64,000 nt of DNA from positions 186,001 to 250,000 of the forward strand of contig NZ_BCRO01000001.1 of NCBI RefSeq assembly GCF_001552635.1, written 5' to 3'. The translations under genes and the position numbers were made by a program. This document shows positions 46,123 to 56,445 of the stretch, in pieces. Within the stretch, counting starts at the first letter, position 1; every line of letters starts with the position of its first letter. This DNA is from Actinomadura hibisca NBRC 15177 (GTDB taxonomy: Bacteria > Actinomycetota > Actinomycetes > Streptosporangiales > Streptosporangiaceae). A model generated the notes under the pieces. It did not search any database, was not told where the DNA came from, and saw only the letters and a list, made by a program, of their open reading frames with translations.

Positions 46123-47030
46123 CCGCGCGGCGCAGGCCGGGCCGCCCTCCGGGCGCGCCCCGCAACATCGGCTGGTTGTACGTGCTGCCCGCCCTGGCCG
46201 TCTACGGCGTTTTCCTGCTGTGGCCGCTGGTGCGCGGCTTCTGGTTCTCGCTGTACGACTGGGACGGCATCAGCACCGGCACCTGGGCGGGCCTGTCCAA
46301 CTACGCCACCGTGCTCACCGACCCCGGGCTGCGCGGCGCGTTCGGGCACGCGCTGATCCTGGTCGTCTTCTACGCGATCCTGCCGTGCCTGCTGGCGTTC
46401 CTGCTGGTCGCGGTCATCACCCGGACGCGGGTGCGCGGCCTGGCGCTGTTCCGCACGGTGCTGTTCCTGCCGCAGGTCGTGGCGATGGTGGCGGTCGCGG
46501 TGGCCTGGCAGTGGATGTACTCGGCCGACGGGCCGGTCAACGGCGTGCTGCACCTGCTGCACCGGCTCGGCCTGCCCGACTGGTCGCGCGGCTGGCTCGG
46601 CGACTTCACGTTCGCGCTCCCGGCCGTCGGCCTGATCGGCACGTGGGTGGAACTCGGGCTCGCGCTGGTGTTGTTCCTGGCGGGCGCGCAGCGCATCCCC
46701 GGCGAGCTGTACGACGCCGCGCGCATCGACGGCGCAGGGCCGTTCGCCGAGTTCCGCGCCGTCACCCTGCCGGGCCTGCGCCGCGAGCTGGCCGTCGCGC
46801 TGACGCTGACGTCGGTGATGGCGTTGCGCAACTTCGACCTGGTGTACGTCACCACCAAGGGCGGGCCGGGCGGCGCGACGCGGGTGCCGTCCTACGAGGT
46901 CTACAACCGCACCTTCAACACCGGTGAAGTAGGGCTGGCCTGCGCGATCGGCGTCACGCTGGCCGTGCTGGTGTTCGCGCTCACCGCCGGGATCGGCCGG
47001 CTGGCCGAGGGGCGCGGGGAGGCGCGGTGA
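46119..47030 (+). CDS. ABC sugar transporter permease 1 (MalF/UgpA-like)
   Basis: 303 residues with six membrane helices after an Arg/Pro-rich start. The EAA loop is AARIDGAGPFAEFRAVTLPG, typical of carbohydrate permeases. LYVLPALAVYGVFLLWPLVR is the first helix. GTG at 46119 overlaps the stop of the binding-protein gene (GTGA). Confidence 0.93.
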   Translation: MTARRRPGRPPGAPRNIGWLYVLPALAVYGVFLLWPLVRGFWFSLYDWDGISTGTWAGLSNYATVLTDPGLRGAFGHALILVVFYAILPCLLAFLLVAVITRTRVRGLALFRTVLFLPQVVAMVAVAVAWQWMYSADGPVNGVLHLLHRLGLPDWSRGWLGDFTFALPAVGLIGTWVELGLALVLFLAGAQRIPGELYDAARIDGAGPFAEFRAVTLPGLRRELAVALTLTSVMALRNFDLVYVTTKGGPGGATRVPSYEVYNRTFNTGEVGLACAIGVTLAVLVFALTAGIGRLAEGRGEAR

Positions 47031-47830
47031 CGGCCCCGCTGATCTCCGCCCGCGAGCGGTGGCTGAACTACGCGGTCCTGCTGCTGTTCGCCGCGCTGGC
47101 GCTGGTCCCGATGGTCGGCGTGGTGGCGCAGGCGCTGAACCTGCCGGACCTCGACGTCGCCACGTTCGGCCGCGCCTGGCGCGAGGGGCACTTCGCGACC
47201 TACATGCGCAACAGCGTCATCGTCACGGTCACGGTCGTGGCGGTCGCGTCGGTGCTGTCGATCATGGCCGGGTACGCGCTGGGCACGCTGGGGTTCCGGG
47301 GCGCGGGCGCGGTGTTCCTGCTGTTCCTGGCCGGGTTGACGATCCCGACCGAGGCGATCGTGGTGCCGCTGTACTTCGACCTGCGCTCGGCCGGGCTGGA
47401 CAACACCTACGCCGGGATGATCCTGCCGCAGACCGCGCAGTCGCTGGCGTTCGGCACCTTCTGGATGCGCGCCTACTTCCGCGGCGTGCCGCCCGCGCTG
47501 CTGGAGGCGGCGCGCATGGACGGCGCGTCGAGCTGGACCACGTTGTGGCGGGTGCTGGTGCCGATGGGCCGCCCGGCGATCCTCACCATGGTCGTGCTGA
47601 CCGCGATGTGGACCTGGAACGAGTTCCTGCTGCCGCTGGTCGTCGTCAACTCGGCCGAGGACCTGCGCACCGCGCCGCTCGGCCTGTCGTTCTTCCAGGG
47701 CTCGCACCAGACCGACTACCCGCTGCTGATGGCGGGGGCGCTGATCATCGCCGCGCCCGTCGTCGTCCTCTACCTCTTCCTGCAACGGCGCTTCATCGCC
47801 GGGATGCTCTCGGGGGCCGTCAAGGAGTAG
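47027..47830 (+). CDS. ABC sugar transporter permease 2 (MalG/UgpE-like)
   Basis: 267 residues, six helices. The EAA loop is EAARMDGASSWTTLWRVLVP and the C-terminus ends in LQRRFIAGMLSGAVKE, as is typical for the MalG side. GTG start overlaps permease 1. No ATPase gene follows, so the importer probably uses a shared MsiK-type ATPase encoded elsewhere, as is usual in actinomycetes. Confidence 0.93.
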   Translation: MTAPLISARERWLNYAVLLLFAALALVPMVGVVAQALNLPDLDVATFGRAWREGHFATYMRNSVIVTVTVVAVASVLSIMAGYALGTLGFRGAGAVFLLFLAGLTIPTEAIVVPLYFDLRSAGLDNTYAGMILPQTAQSLAFGTFWMRAYFRGVPPALLEAARMDGASSWTTLWRVLVPMGRPAILTMVVLTAMWTWNEFLLPLVVVNSAEDLRTAPLGLSFFQGSHQTDYPLLMAGALIIAAPVVVLYLFLQRRFIAGMLSGAVKE

Positions 47831-47840
47831 GAGACCTCCC

Positions 47841-50123
47841 ATGCGCAGACCCGTCCTCGCCGTGGCCCTGGCCACGGCGCTGGTCACCGTGGTGCCGGGG
47901 ACCGCCCCGGCCGACGCGCGGCCTCCCGACCGGGGACGGCTGGACGTCCTGTTCGTCGGCGCCCACCCCGACGACGAGGCGAGCACGCTGTCCACGCTCG
48001 GCCAGTGGAACGAGAACGGCCGGGCCCGCGTCGGCGTGCTGACCGTCACCCGCGGCGAGGGCGGCGGCAACGCCGCCGGGACCGAGGAGGGCCCGCCGCT
48101 CGGCCTGCTCCGCGAGGGCGAGGAGCGCCGCGCCGTCGGCCGGGCCGGGATCACCGACGTCCACTACCTCGACAAGGTCGACTTCTACTACACCGTCAGC
48201 GCGCCGCTCACCGCCCGCGCCTGGGACCACGGCGCGACGCTGGAGAAGGTCGTCCGGCTGGTCCGCGAGACCCGCCCCAAGACCATCGTCACCATGGACC
48301 CCGCGCCGCTGCCCGGCCAGCACGGCAACCACCAGGAGGCGGCGCGGCTGGCGGCCGAGGCGTACTTCGCCGCCGCCGACCGCGCCCGCTACCCCGGCCA
48401 GTTGCGCGGCGAGAGGTTGCGGACGTGGGCGCCCGGCAGGCTGCTCATGACCGGCGGTGCGACCGGCCCCACCGGCCCGGCCTGCGAGAAGACCTTCACC
48501 CCCACCGACCCGGCGAGCACCGTGCTGGGCGTATGGGCTGGACGCGCGTCCGCCCGCAACGGCGGCAGGACGTGGGCGCAGGTGGAGCGCGAGGCGCAGC
48601 GGATGTACGTCAGCCAGGGATGGGGCGGTTTCCCTGACGCGCCCGCCGACCCGAACCGGATCGGCTGCGACTACTTCACGCAGATCCACAGCCGTACCGC
48701 CCCGCGCGCCGCCGCTGCCGGGCCCGCCGTCACCGGGCAGCAGGAACCGTTGCCGCGCGTGGCCGACTACGACGCCTGGGCGATCCGGACCGGCCTGCCC
48801 GCCCTGGCGGGGCGCGTGCCGCGCGTCCTCACGCTCGGCTCCGGCGCGTCCCGCCCCGTCCGTATCGACCTGGACAACACCACCTCCGCGCCCCAGTCGG
48901 GCACCGTGACGCCGAACCTGCCGCAGGGCTTCGCCGCCGAGCCCGCCTCGCGGCCCTACAGCCTGGCCGCCAAGGCGACGGGCTCGGTGACCTTCACGGT
49001 CCGCAACACCGACCCGTCGATCCCGACGTCCGACTACACCATCACCACCACGAGCACGACGGGCCCGCCCGACGTGCGCAAGGCCGCGCTGGAGCTGGTC
49101 CCCGTCGCCACGCTCGCCCAGACGCCCGCCGCGCCCGTCCTGGACGGCGCGGAGGCCCCCGGCGAGTACCCCGGGCCCGAGTTCGACCTGTCGCGGGTGT
49201 GGGAGGGCGCGGCGTGCGCCTCGGCGGCCGACTGCTCGGCCACCGGCAAGGTGACCTGGACCGCCGACGCGCTGCACGTGCTGGTGAAGGTCCGCGACGA
49301 CGCGCGCGGCGCGGTCCTGGGCGCCGACGACTGCAAGCGGCACTGGCGCACCGACGCCGTCGAGATCGCCGTCGACCCGCGCGGCGACTCCGAGAACACC
49401 TCCACCACCTTCAAGACCGGGATCTTCCCCGCGATGGCCGACGGGCGGCCGTGCTTCGAGCGCGACGCCGACCACCGGCAGGGGCCGGGGCCGCGGACCG
49501 CGCCCGGCATGAAGGTCGCCGCCGCCCTCACCCAGCCCTACAGCGGCTACACCGTCGAGGCGACGATCCCGTTCACGGTGCTGCCCGCCACCGTGGACCC
49601 CGCCCGCATGGGGCTGAACATCTTCGTCTACGACTCCGACACCCAGGACAAGACCGGCCAGACCCGTCTCGGCTGGTCCACCTGGGGCGGCGTGCAGGGC
49701 GACCCGTACCGGTGGGGCCTGGCGTCCCTGCCCGGCCTGGACCCGCCCGCCGTCGCCGCCACGCCGCCGGTGCTGCCCGGTGAGGCGGCGCGCTCGGTGG
49801 ACTCGCCGCAGTCGATCCTCCAGGCCGCCGCGACCGGCGTGCCGTTGGCGGGCGGCCCGGCCGCGCCGCCGTCCGCGACCGCGCGCATCGTGGGCCGTCC
49901 CACCGTCTCCGGCGGCGCGACGACCTTCCGGTTGCGCGCCACCGGCCCCGGCACCGTGCACGCGCACGTGTGGAACGGCAGGACGCTCGGCTCCAAGCGG
50001 GTGAGCGTCGATCGCGCGGGCACGCGCACCGTCACGGTGCGCGGCGCGTCGGGAACGCTGACGGTGGCGTTCGAGGCGCGGCGCGGCGGCACCGCCGTTG
50101 ACGTCGCGCGCCTGCCCGGCTGA
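47841..50123 (+). CDS. Secreted PIG-L deacetylase with C-terminal CBM9-like domain
   Basis: 760 residues. A Sec signal covers residues 1-27. Residues about 34-280 are a PIG-L/LmbE zinc deacetylase with FVGAHPDDEASTLSTLGQW (His42, Asp44, Asp45) and the distal QHGNHQEAARLAAEAY. Next comes a beta-rich linker of NEW3 type (VRIDLDNTTSAPQSG to TITTTST), then a family 9-like carbohydrate-binding domain (EYPGPEFDLSRVWEG; TDAVEIAVDPRGDSENTS; YTVEATIPFTVLP), and a small C-terminal beta domain. It should bind a glycan and remove N-acetyl groups outside the cell. Ten bases behind the sugar permease: same operon, suggesting that deacetylated sugar is then imported and phosphorylated. Confidence 0.87.
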   Translation: MRRPVLAVALATALVTVVPGTAPADARPPDRGRLDVLFVGAHPDDEASTLSTLGQWNENGRARVGVLTVTRGEGGGNAAGTEEGPPLGLLREGEERRAVGRAGITDVHYLDKVDFYYTVSAPLTARAWDHGATLEKVVRLVRETRPKTIVTMDPAPLPGQHGNHQEAARLAAEAYFAAADRARYPGQLRGERLRTWAPGRLLMTGGATGPTGPACEKTFTPTDPASTVLGVWAGRASARNGGRTWAQVEREAQRMYVSQGWGGFPDAPADPNRIGCDYFTQIHSRTAPRAAAAGPAVTGQQEPLPRVADYDAWAIRTGLPALAGRVPRVLTLGSGASRPVRIDLDNTTSAPQSGTVTPNLPQGFAAEPASRPYSLAAKATGSVTFTVRNTDPSIPTSDYTITTTSTTGPPDVRKAALELVPVATLAQTPAAPVLDGAEAPGEYPGPEFDLSRVWEGAACASAADCSATGKVTWTADALHVLVKVRDDARGAVLGADDCKRHWRTDAVEIAVDPRGDSENTSTTFKTGIFPAMADGRPCFERDADHRQGPGPRTAPGMKVAAALTQPYSGYTVEATIPFTVLPATVDPARMGLNIFVYDSDTQDKTGQTRLGWSTWGGVQGDPYRWGLASLPGLDPPAVAATPPVLPGEAARSVDSPQSILQAAATGVPLAGGPAAPPSATARIVGRPTVSGGATTFRLRATGPGTVHAHVWNGRTLGSKRVSVDRAGTRTVTVRGASGTLTVAFEARRGGTAVDVARLPG

Positions 50124-50133
50124 CGGCGGGCCT

Positions 50134-50168
50134 GGCCGCCTGCTCCCGAGCGCGTCGCGCAGGCGGCC
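50134..50168 (+). terminator. Terminator of the sugar operon
   Basis: GGCCGCCTGC (50134-50143) pairs with GCAGGCGGCC (50159-50168), ten bases after the deacetylase stop. The loop is 15 bases with its own short GCGCGTCGCGC-like pairing. Confidence 0.65.
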
Positions 50169-50210
50169 GCACCGTCTCAACTCGCCGTGGAAGCGGGTCG
50201 TCGAGGACGG

Positions 50211-51152
50211 CTAGGCGGGCGCGCCCGCCCGGTAGTCCTGCGGGCTGACGCCGTGCTCGCGCTTGAAGGCCGTGCTCAGCGCGAACGCCGTGCCGTAGCC
50301 GACCCGCCGCGCGATCGTCTCCAGCGTCGCGTCGCTCTCGCGCACCATGTCGGCGGCCTGCGCCAGCCGCAGGGTCGTCAGGTACGTCATGGGCGGTTCG
50401 CCCAGCATCTTGGTGAACCGCTGCGCCAGCGCCGCCCGCGACACCCCGACCTCGCCCGCGAGCGCCGCCACCGTCCAGGCGTGCGCGGGGTCGTCGTGCA
50501 GCAGCCGCAGCGCCGGGCCCACCACCGGGTCGCCGTGCGCGCGGTACCAGCCGGGCGCCTCGGCCTCGGGCCGGGCGAACCAGACGCGCAGCACCGCCGT
50601 CAGCAGCAGGTCGAGCAGGCGGTCCAGCACCACGTCCTGCCCCGGCTCGTCCCGGTCGATCTCCTGGCCGAGCAGCGGCAGCAGCGGCGAGTCCCACGAC
50701 CCGCCCGGCACCACCACCAGGCGGGGCAGCGCGGCCAGCAGCCGGTGGGTGACCGCGCCCTGCATCTGGTAGGCCCCCACCAGCATGACCGTGGAGGCGT
50801 CGGGGGCGGTGCCCCAGTTGCGGACGCCGAGGTCCATCTCCTCCGACAGGCTCGCCCCGCCGGGGGTGGCGCAGCGCTGCCCGGGGTGGATGACGATCTG
50901 CGGCGCGGTCGCCGGGTCGTCGGCGATGACGTACGGGTCGGGGCCGCGCAGGATCGCGATGTCGCCCTGCTCCAGCCGCGTCCACCCGCTGTCGTCGTCG
51001 TGGGTCAGCCACGCGCCGTCGCTGACCATCGCCACCAGGCACAGCGGCGCCTCGTCCTGGATGCGCACCGACCAGGGCGGGTTGAGCGACGAGCGCAGCA
51101 GGTACGCGCCCCGCGCCCGGGGGCCGTCGAGCAGGTCGGTGAGGGGGTCCAT
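50211..51152 (-). CDS. AraC-family transcriptional regulator (cupin_6 type)
   Basis: 313 residues. An N-terminal cupin-like sensor (residues about 5-190) is followed by two helix-turn-helix motifs: WTVAALAGEVGVSRAALAQR and LETIARRVGYGTAFALSTAF, the second ending EHGVSPQDYR, the AraC signature. This matches the cupin_6/AraC group that usually controls a neighbouring reductase or SDR gene. The divergent NmrA-like gene 103 bases away is therefore its likely target. Confidence 0.92.
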   Translation of the reverse strand: MDPLTDLLDGPRARGAYLLRSSLNPPWSVRIQDEAPLCLVAMVSDGAWLTHDDDSGWTRLEQGDIAILRGPDPYVIADDPATAPQIVIHPGQRCATPGGASLSEEMDLGVRNWGTAPDASTVMLVGAYQMQGAVTHRLLAALPRLVVVPGGSWDSPLLPLLGQEIDRDEPGQDVVLDRLLDLLLTAVLRVWFARPEAEAPGWYRAHGDPVVGPALRLLHDDPAHAWTVAALAGEVGVSRAALAQRFTKMLGEPPMTYLTTLRLAQAADMVRESDATLETIARRVGYGTAFALSTAFKREHGVSPQDYRAGAPA

Positions 51153-51255
51153 GCGACCAGCGTAAACGGCGGCGCGGCCGGACGTGGACGCAGGCGTATG
51201 CCGTCCGGCTTCTCGACGATGTTCGCCGGAGGCCCGCCCCGGTTGACTTGAGGAC

Positions 51256-52095
51256 ATGACGAACAACACCGACACCACCGACCTGACCCTCGTCCTCGCC
51301 GCCACCGGCAAGACCGGCCGCCGCGTCGCCGACCGGCTCACCGCCCTCGGCGTCCCGGTGCGCCGCGGCTCCCGCTCCGCCGAGATCCCCTTCGACTGGG
51401 ACGCCCCGGCCACCTGGGCGCCCGCGCTCGACGGCGTCACGTCCGTCTACCTGGTCTTCTCGCCCGACCTGGCGGTGCCGGGCGCGCCGGAGGCGATCCG
51501 CGGCTTCACCGACGCGGCCGTCGCCGCCGGAGTACGTCGGATCGTGCTGCTGTCGGGACGCGGCGAGGACGAGGCGCAGGCGTGCGAGCGCATCGTGCAG
51601 GACTCCGGCCTCGAATGGACGATCGTGCGGGCCGCCTGGTTCGCGCAGAACTTCAGCGAGGACTACCTGCTGGACCCGGTGCGCGGCGGCGAGGTCGTGC
51701 TTCCGGCCGGGGACGTGCCCGAGCCGTTCGTCGACATCGACGACCTCGCCGACGTCGCCGTCGCCGCCCTCACCGAGGACCGGCATGCGGGACAGGTCTA
51801 CGAGGTCACCGGCCCGCGCGCCCTCACCTTCGCCGAGGCCGTGGACGAGATCGCCAAGGCCACGGGCCGCGAGATCGCCTACGTCCAGGTGCCGGTGGAC
51901 GCCTACGCCGCCGTCCTCAAGGAGCACGGCCTGCCCGACGACGTGACCGAGTTCCTGTCCTACCTGTTCGGCACGATCCTCGACGGCCGCAACAGCCGGC
52001 CCCAGGACGGCGTGCAGCGCGCCCTGGGACGCGAGCCCAACGACTTCGCCGACTACGCCCACACCACCGCCGCCACCGGCGTCTGGAACACCTGA
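51256..52095 (+). CDS. NmrA-like NAD(P)-dependent reductase
   Basis: 279 residues. Nucleotide loop TLVLAATGKTGRRVADRL; VRRIVLLSGRG and LEWTIVRAAWFAQNFSEDYL follow as in NmrA/QOR2 proteins. No Tyr-Lys catalytic pair. A paralogue is at 20792-21622, and both share a late EI(A/E)YV element. Divergent from an AraC/cupin_6 regulator and followed, across a hairpin, by a DUF1772 membrane protein, a frequent trio. TTGACTTGAGGAC directly before the ATG supplies the ribosome site. Confidence 0.88.
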   Translation: MTNNTDTTDLTLVLAATGKTGRRVADRLTALGVPVRRGSRSAEIPFDWDAPATWAPALDGVTSVYLVFSPDLAVPGAPEAIRGFTDAAVAAGVRRIVLLSGRGEDEAQACERIVQDSGLEWTIVRAAWFAQNFSEDYLLDPVRGGEVVLPAGDVPEPFVDIDDLADVAVAALTEDRHAGQVYEVTGPRALTFAEAVDEIAKATGREIAYVQVPVDAYAAVLKEHGLPDDVTEFLSYLFGTILDGRNSRPQDGVQRALGREPNDFADYAHTTAATGVWNT

Positions 52096-52100
52096 TACGA

Positions 52101-52131
52101 CCCGGGCCGGGGCTGCGCGCCCCGGCCCGGG
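52101..52131 (+). terminator. Hairpin between the NmrA-like and DUF1772 genes
   Basis: CCCGGGCCGGGGC and GCCCCGGCCCGGG pair perfectly over 13 bases with a 5-base loop. It starts six bases after one stop and ends just before the GGGGAGG ribosome site of the next gene, so it may act as an attenuator lowering downstream expression rather than a full stop. Confidence 0.6.
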
Positions 52132-52141
52132 GGGAGGACCC

Positions 52142-52648
52142 ATGAAAACCGCCCTGACCGCCGTCTCCGCCGCGCTGACGTTCCTGACCGCCGCCGGGAT
52201 GACCGGCGTCTTCTTCGCCTTCTCGACCTCGGTGATGCCCGGCCTGAACGCCGTGCGGCCCGCCGTGGCCGTCGAGTCCATGCAGCACATGAACCGCAAG
52301 ATCCTGAACCCGCTGTTCCTGGTGTCGTTCACCGGCGCGCCCGCGCTGGCCGCGCTGACCGGCGTGCTGCTGCTGGCGCTGCTGCACCACCGGACGGCCG
52401 GGTTGTTGTTCCTGGCGGCGGCGGCCGTCTACGCGGTGGGCGCGTTCCTGCCGACGGTGGCCGTCAACGTGCCGCTCAACAACGTGCTGGACGCCGTCCG
52501 CCTCACCGGCGACCCGGCCGAGGCCGCGCGGATCTGGCAGGACTACGCGCCCCGCTGGACCGCCTGGAACCACCTGCGCGGCGCCGCGAGCGCCACCGCG
52601 CTCCTGCTGGCCGCCTACGGCGCCTACCTGTGGGGCCGCGCCTCCTGA
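52142..52648 (+). CDS. DUF1772 (anthrone oxygenase-like) membrane protein
   Basis: 168 residues with four membrane helices (residues 5-30, 58-80, 84-105, 143-163). Family marks are FFAFSTSVMPGL, AVESMQHMNRKILNPLFL with its conserved Met/Asn, VPLNNVLDAV, and WTAWNHLRGAASATALLLA. DUF1772 proteins include fungal anthrone oxygenases, but most bacterial members have no known function. ATG at 52142 behind GGGGAGG. Confidence 0.88.
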   Translation: MKTALTAVSAALTFLTAAGMTGVFFAFSTSVMPGLNAVRPAVAVESMQHMNRKILNPLFLVSFTGAPALAALTGVLLLALLHHRTAGLLFLAAAAVYAVGAFLPTVAVNVPLNNVLDAVRLTGDPAEAARIWQDYAPRWTAWNHLRGAASATALLLAAYGAYLWGRAS

Positions 52649-52673
52649 CCCCGGGCGTTCCACCGGAGGAGAC

Positions 52674-52714
52674 GGCGGCGCGGGCCCGGCCCCTGAGCGG
52701 GCCCGCACCGCCGC
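52674..52714. terminator. Bidirectional terminator before thiC 3' end
   Basis: GGCGGCGCGGGCCCG and CGGGCCCGCACCGCCGCC pair with one bulge around a 9-base loop, between the convergent DUF1772 and thiC genes. Confidence 0.7.
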
Positions 52715-52718
52715 CGCG

Positions 52719-54506
<1,788 letters not shown>

Positions 54507-54580
54507 GATCTGTCGCCGCCCACGGTAACCCGCCCCACCGGCATTGCCGCAACCCGGGCGGGTGGGATAAGGGCGCGCCG

Positions 54581-55471
54581 TCACCCCTTCCGGAAGTGCT
54601 CGACCAGGCGCGAGTAGTTGTCGTCGGCGTGCCCGTCCGCCAGTGCACGGGACACCAATGCCTCGGTGTAGCCGGGCAGGCCGGTGTCGATGCCGCGCGC
54701 CCGGCTCTCCCTCAGCAGGTCGTCGATCGACGGCAGGTGGTGCCGGAGCGCGCCGAACGGCGTCGCGTACTCACCCCGGTCCACGTCCCCGGCCAGCGAC
54801 GGCAGGAACGACAGCAGCGCGGAGAAGGACGCGTCGGCCTGCTCCAGGAAACGCGTCACCTCGATGCCCTCGTCCGACAGCAGCGCCGCCGCGTGCAGGA
54901 ACCCGTTGAGCAGCCCCCACATGGTGTCGTGCACGGCCATCCCGTACAGGACCGGCGCTCCGGCGTCGGCCCCCACCAGGACGGTGCGCCCGCCCAGCAG
55001 CTCCAGCGCCGGACGGGAACGGGCGTAGGCGGTCTCGGAGCCGCCGAAGAACACCACCGCGTCCGGATGCCCGATGCCGGGGGCGATCGTCATGATCTGC
55101 CCGTGCAGGTGGTCGGCCCCCTGCTCGACGGTTCATTCGGCCACCGCCCGGACCTCGGCGGACGTGCCGTCGCTCAGGTTGACCACGGTGCGTCCGGCGA
55201 GCAGGTCGGCGGCCGGTTCCAGCAGCCGCCGGACGGTGTCGTCGCCCTTGACGCTCACGACCACGAGCCGCGCCGCCTCCACGGCGTCACGGACCGACTC
55301 CGCGCGCCGCGCGCCCTTGGCGACCAGGGCGTCGGCCTTCTCCGGAGTGCGGTTCCACACCCGCGTCGGATGCCCGCCGTCCAGGAACGCGCCCGCGAGC
55401 GCGGAACCCATCTCGCCCAGCCCGAGCACGGCCACGGTGTCTTGGGAAACGGTGTCTTGGGAAACGGTCAT
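54581..55471 (-). pseudogene. Imine reductase / 3-hydroxyisobutyrate dehydrogenase-like, interrupted by in-frame TGA
   Basis: 297 codons read as one protein apart from a single TGA at codon 113 (55135-55133). Before it: VAVLGLGEMGSALAGAFLDG and VWNRTPEKADALVAKGA, the NADP fold; after it, in the same frame: EQGADHLHGQIM, GIGHPDAVVFFGGSE and the helical C-terminal domain. Relatives carry AEWTVEQGAD-like sequence, so TGA replaces TGG (Trp) by one transition. Both halves keep normal codon use, so the change is recent, or a sequencing error. If real, the protein stops after 112 residues. A restart at ATG 55093 would yield only the second half. Confidence 0.85.
55436..55465. repeat. 15-base tandem duplication at the N-terminus of the reductase pseudogene
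   Basis: GGTGTCTTGGGAAAC occurs twice in a row, coding VSQDT-VSQDT just after the start Met. It keeps frame and lies before the nucleotide fold. Confidence 0.85.
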
Positions 55472-55533
55472 GGGGACTCCCCGGATAGGCCGCGACCCGG
55501 AAACCGGGCCGCGGCGCGTCATCGGACGGGAGT

Positions 55534-55564
55534 CACGCTAGGAACTCAACTAAGGTTGAGGTCA
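55534..55564 (-). promoter_or_regulatory. MerR-type promoter with 19-base spacer
   Basis: On the minus strand TTGACC (55564-55559) and TAGCGT (55539-55534) are 19 bases apart. The spacer holds the dyad CTCAACCTTAGTTGAG (55559-55544), arms CTCAAC/GTTGAG. An over-long spacer with a central dyad is the hallmark of MerR/SoxR-family activation. It drives the interrupted reductase gene; no merR gene is in the window. Confidence 0.75.
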
Positions 55565-55586
55565 ACTGCCGCGGCATCGGGGACGG

Positions 55587-56390
55587 TCAGCGCGGGCGGT
55601 AGGCCAGCTGGCGGGACATCGCCACCAGGTCGCCCTTGGCGTCCCACAGGTAGGCGTCCTCCTCGACCAGGCCTCCGGCGAGCTGGCGGCTTTCGATGCG
55701 GGTCCGGATCCAGCCGGGCGCGGGTTCGGCCCGTAGGTGGACCGTCAGTTCCAGCGTCGGCACGTGCGTCGGGCCGAGCAGTTCCCCCAGCGCGGGCGGG
55801 AAGGCGTCGGCGAACAGGGGGAGCGCCGCCAGGTCCGGTTCGCGGCCGTCGGCGAAGCGGATCCATCCGTCGATCGCCGCCTCGCCGGGGCCCTCGCCGC
55901 CCACCCAGCGGGACGACGCCGGGACGCGGTAGTCGTAGCGCCGCGCGATCGTCGCTCCCATCAGCTCGGCCAGCCCGGGGTCCGGCGCGGCGCACGCGTC
56001 GGGGTCCGGGAGGGGCGGCGGCTCCACGGCCAGTTCGGCGGCCCCGTCCAGCGTCGCGGGGTCGCCGTACATGGCCAGCACCCGGACGCGCTCCTTGCCC
56101 TCCTGGGACAGCGCCGCGCTCACGGTGCTGGTGACGCGGCCCCGCTTGACCGGCTCGACCTCGATCTCGGCGGGCCCGACGACGCCGGGGCGCAGGAAGT
56201 GCGCGGTCGCCGTCAGCGGTCGTTGCCCCTCGGCGGCCTCCCCGGCGGCGGCCAGCGCCACCGCGAACAGGTAGCCGCCGTTGGGCGCGCCCCCGATCGT
56301 GGACCAGCCCTCGCGGATCTCCGCCGTGCGGAGGCCGTCCGCCGTGCGGGCGACCGCGGTGTCGGCGTCGAACCGGTGTGTGTCGGCCAT
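55587..56390 (-). CDS. Thioesterase family protein (double hotdog, TesB-like)
   Basis: 267 residues. Two hotdog halves: IGGAPNGGYLFAVALAAAGE with TATAHFLRPGVVGPAEIEVE in the first, and PTLELTVHLRAEPAPGWIRT with GLVEEDAYLWDAKGDLVAMS in the second. This is the acyl-CoA thioesterase-like form common in mycobacteria and relatives; it would hydrolyse acyl-CoA in the cytoplasm. Upstream, CTCGT-GCGAT-ACGAG (56401-56415) is a small palindrome in the 55-base gap and could be an operator. Confidence 0.85.
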   Translation of the reverse strand: MADTHRFDADTAVARTADGLRTAEIREGWSTIGGAPNGGYLFAVALAAAGEAAEGQRPLTATAHFLRPGVVGPAEIEVEPVKRGRVTSTVSAALSQEGKERVRVLAMYGDPATLDGAAELAVEPPPLPDPDACAAPDPGLAELMGATIARRYDYRVPASSRWVGGEGPGEAAIDGWIRFADGREPDLAALPLFADAFPPALGELLGPTHVPTLELTVHLRAEPAPGWIRTRIESRQLAGGLVEEDAYLWDAKGDLVAMSRQLAYRPR

Positions 56391-56445
56391 GGACCGTCCT
56401 CTCGTGCGATACGAGGACTTCCTATCTGATGGCCGGTCAGGAAGA

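Noticed and set aside
54581..55093. Separate small gene downstream of the reductase fragment
   Set aside because: It continues the same frame and fold as the upstream half; it is the C-terminal part of one gene cut by a TGA.
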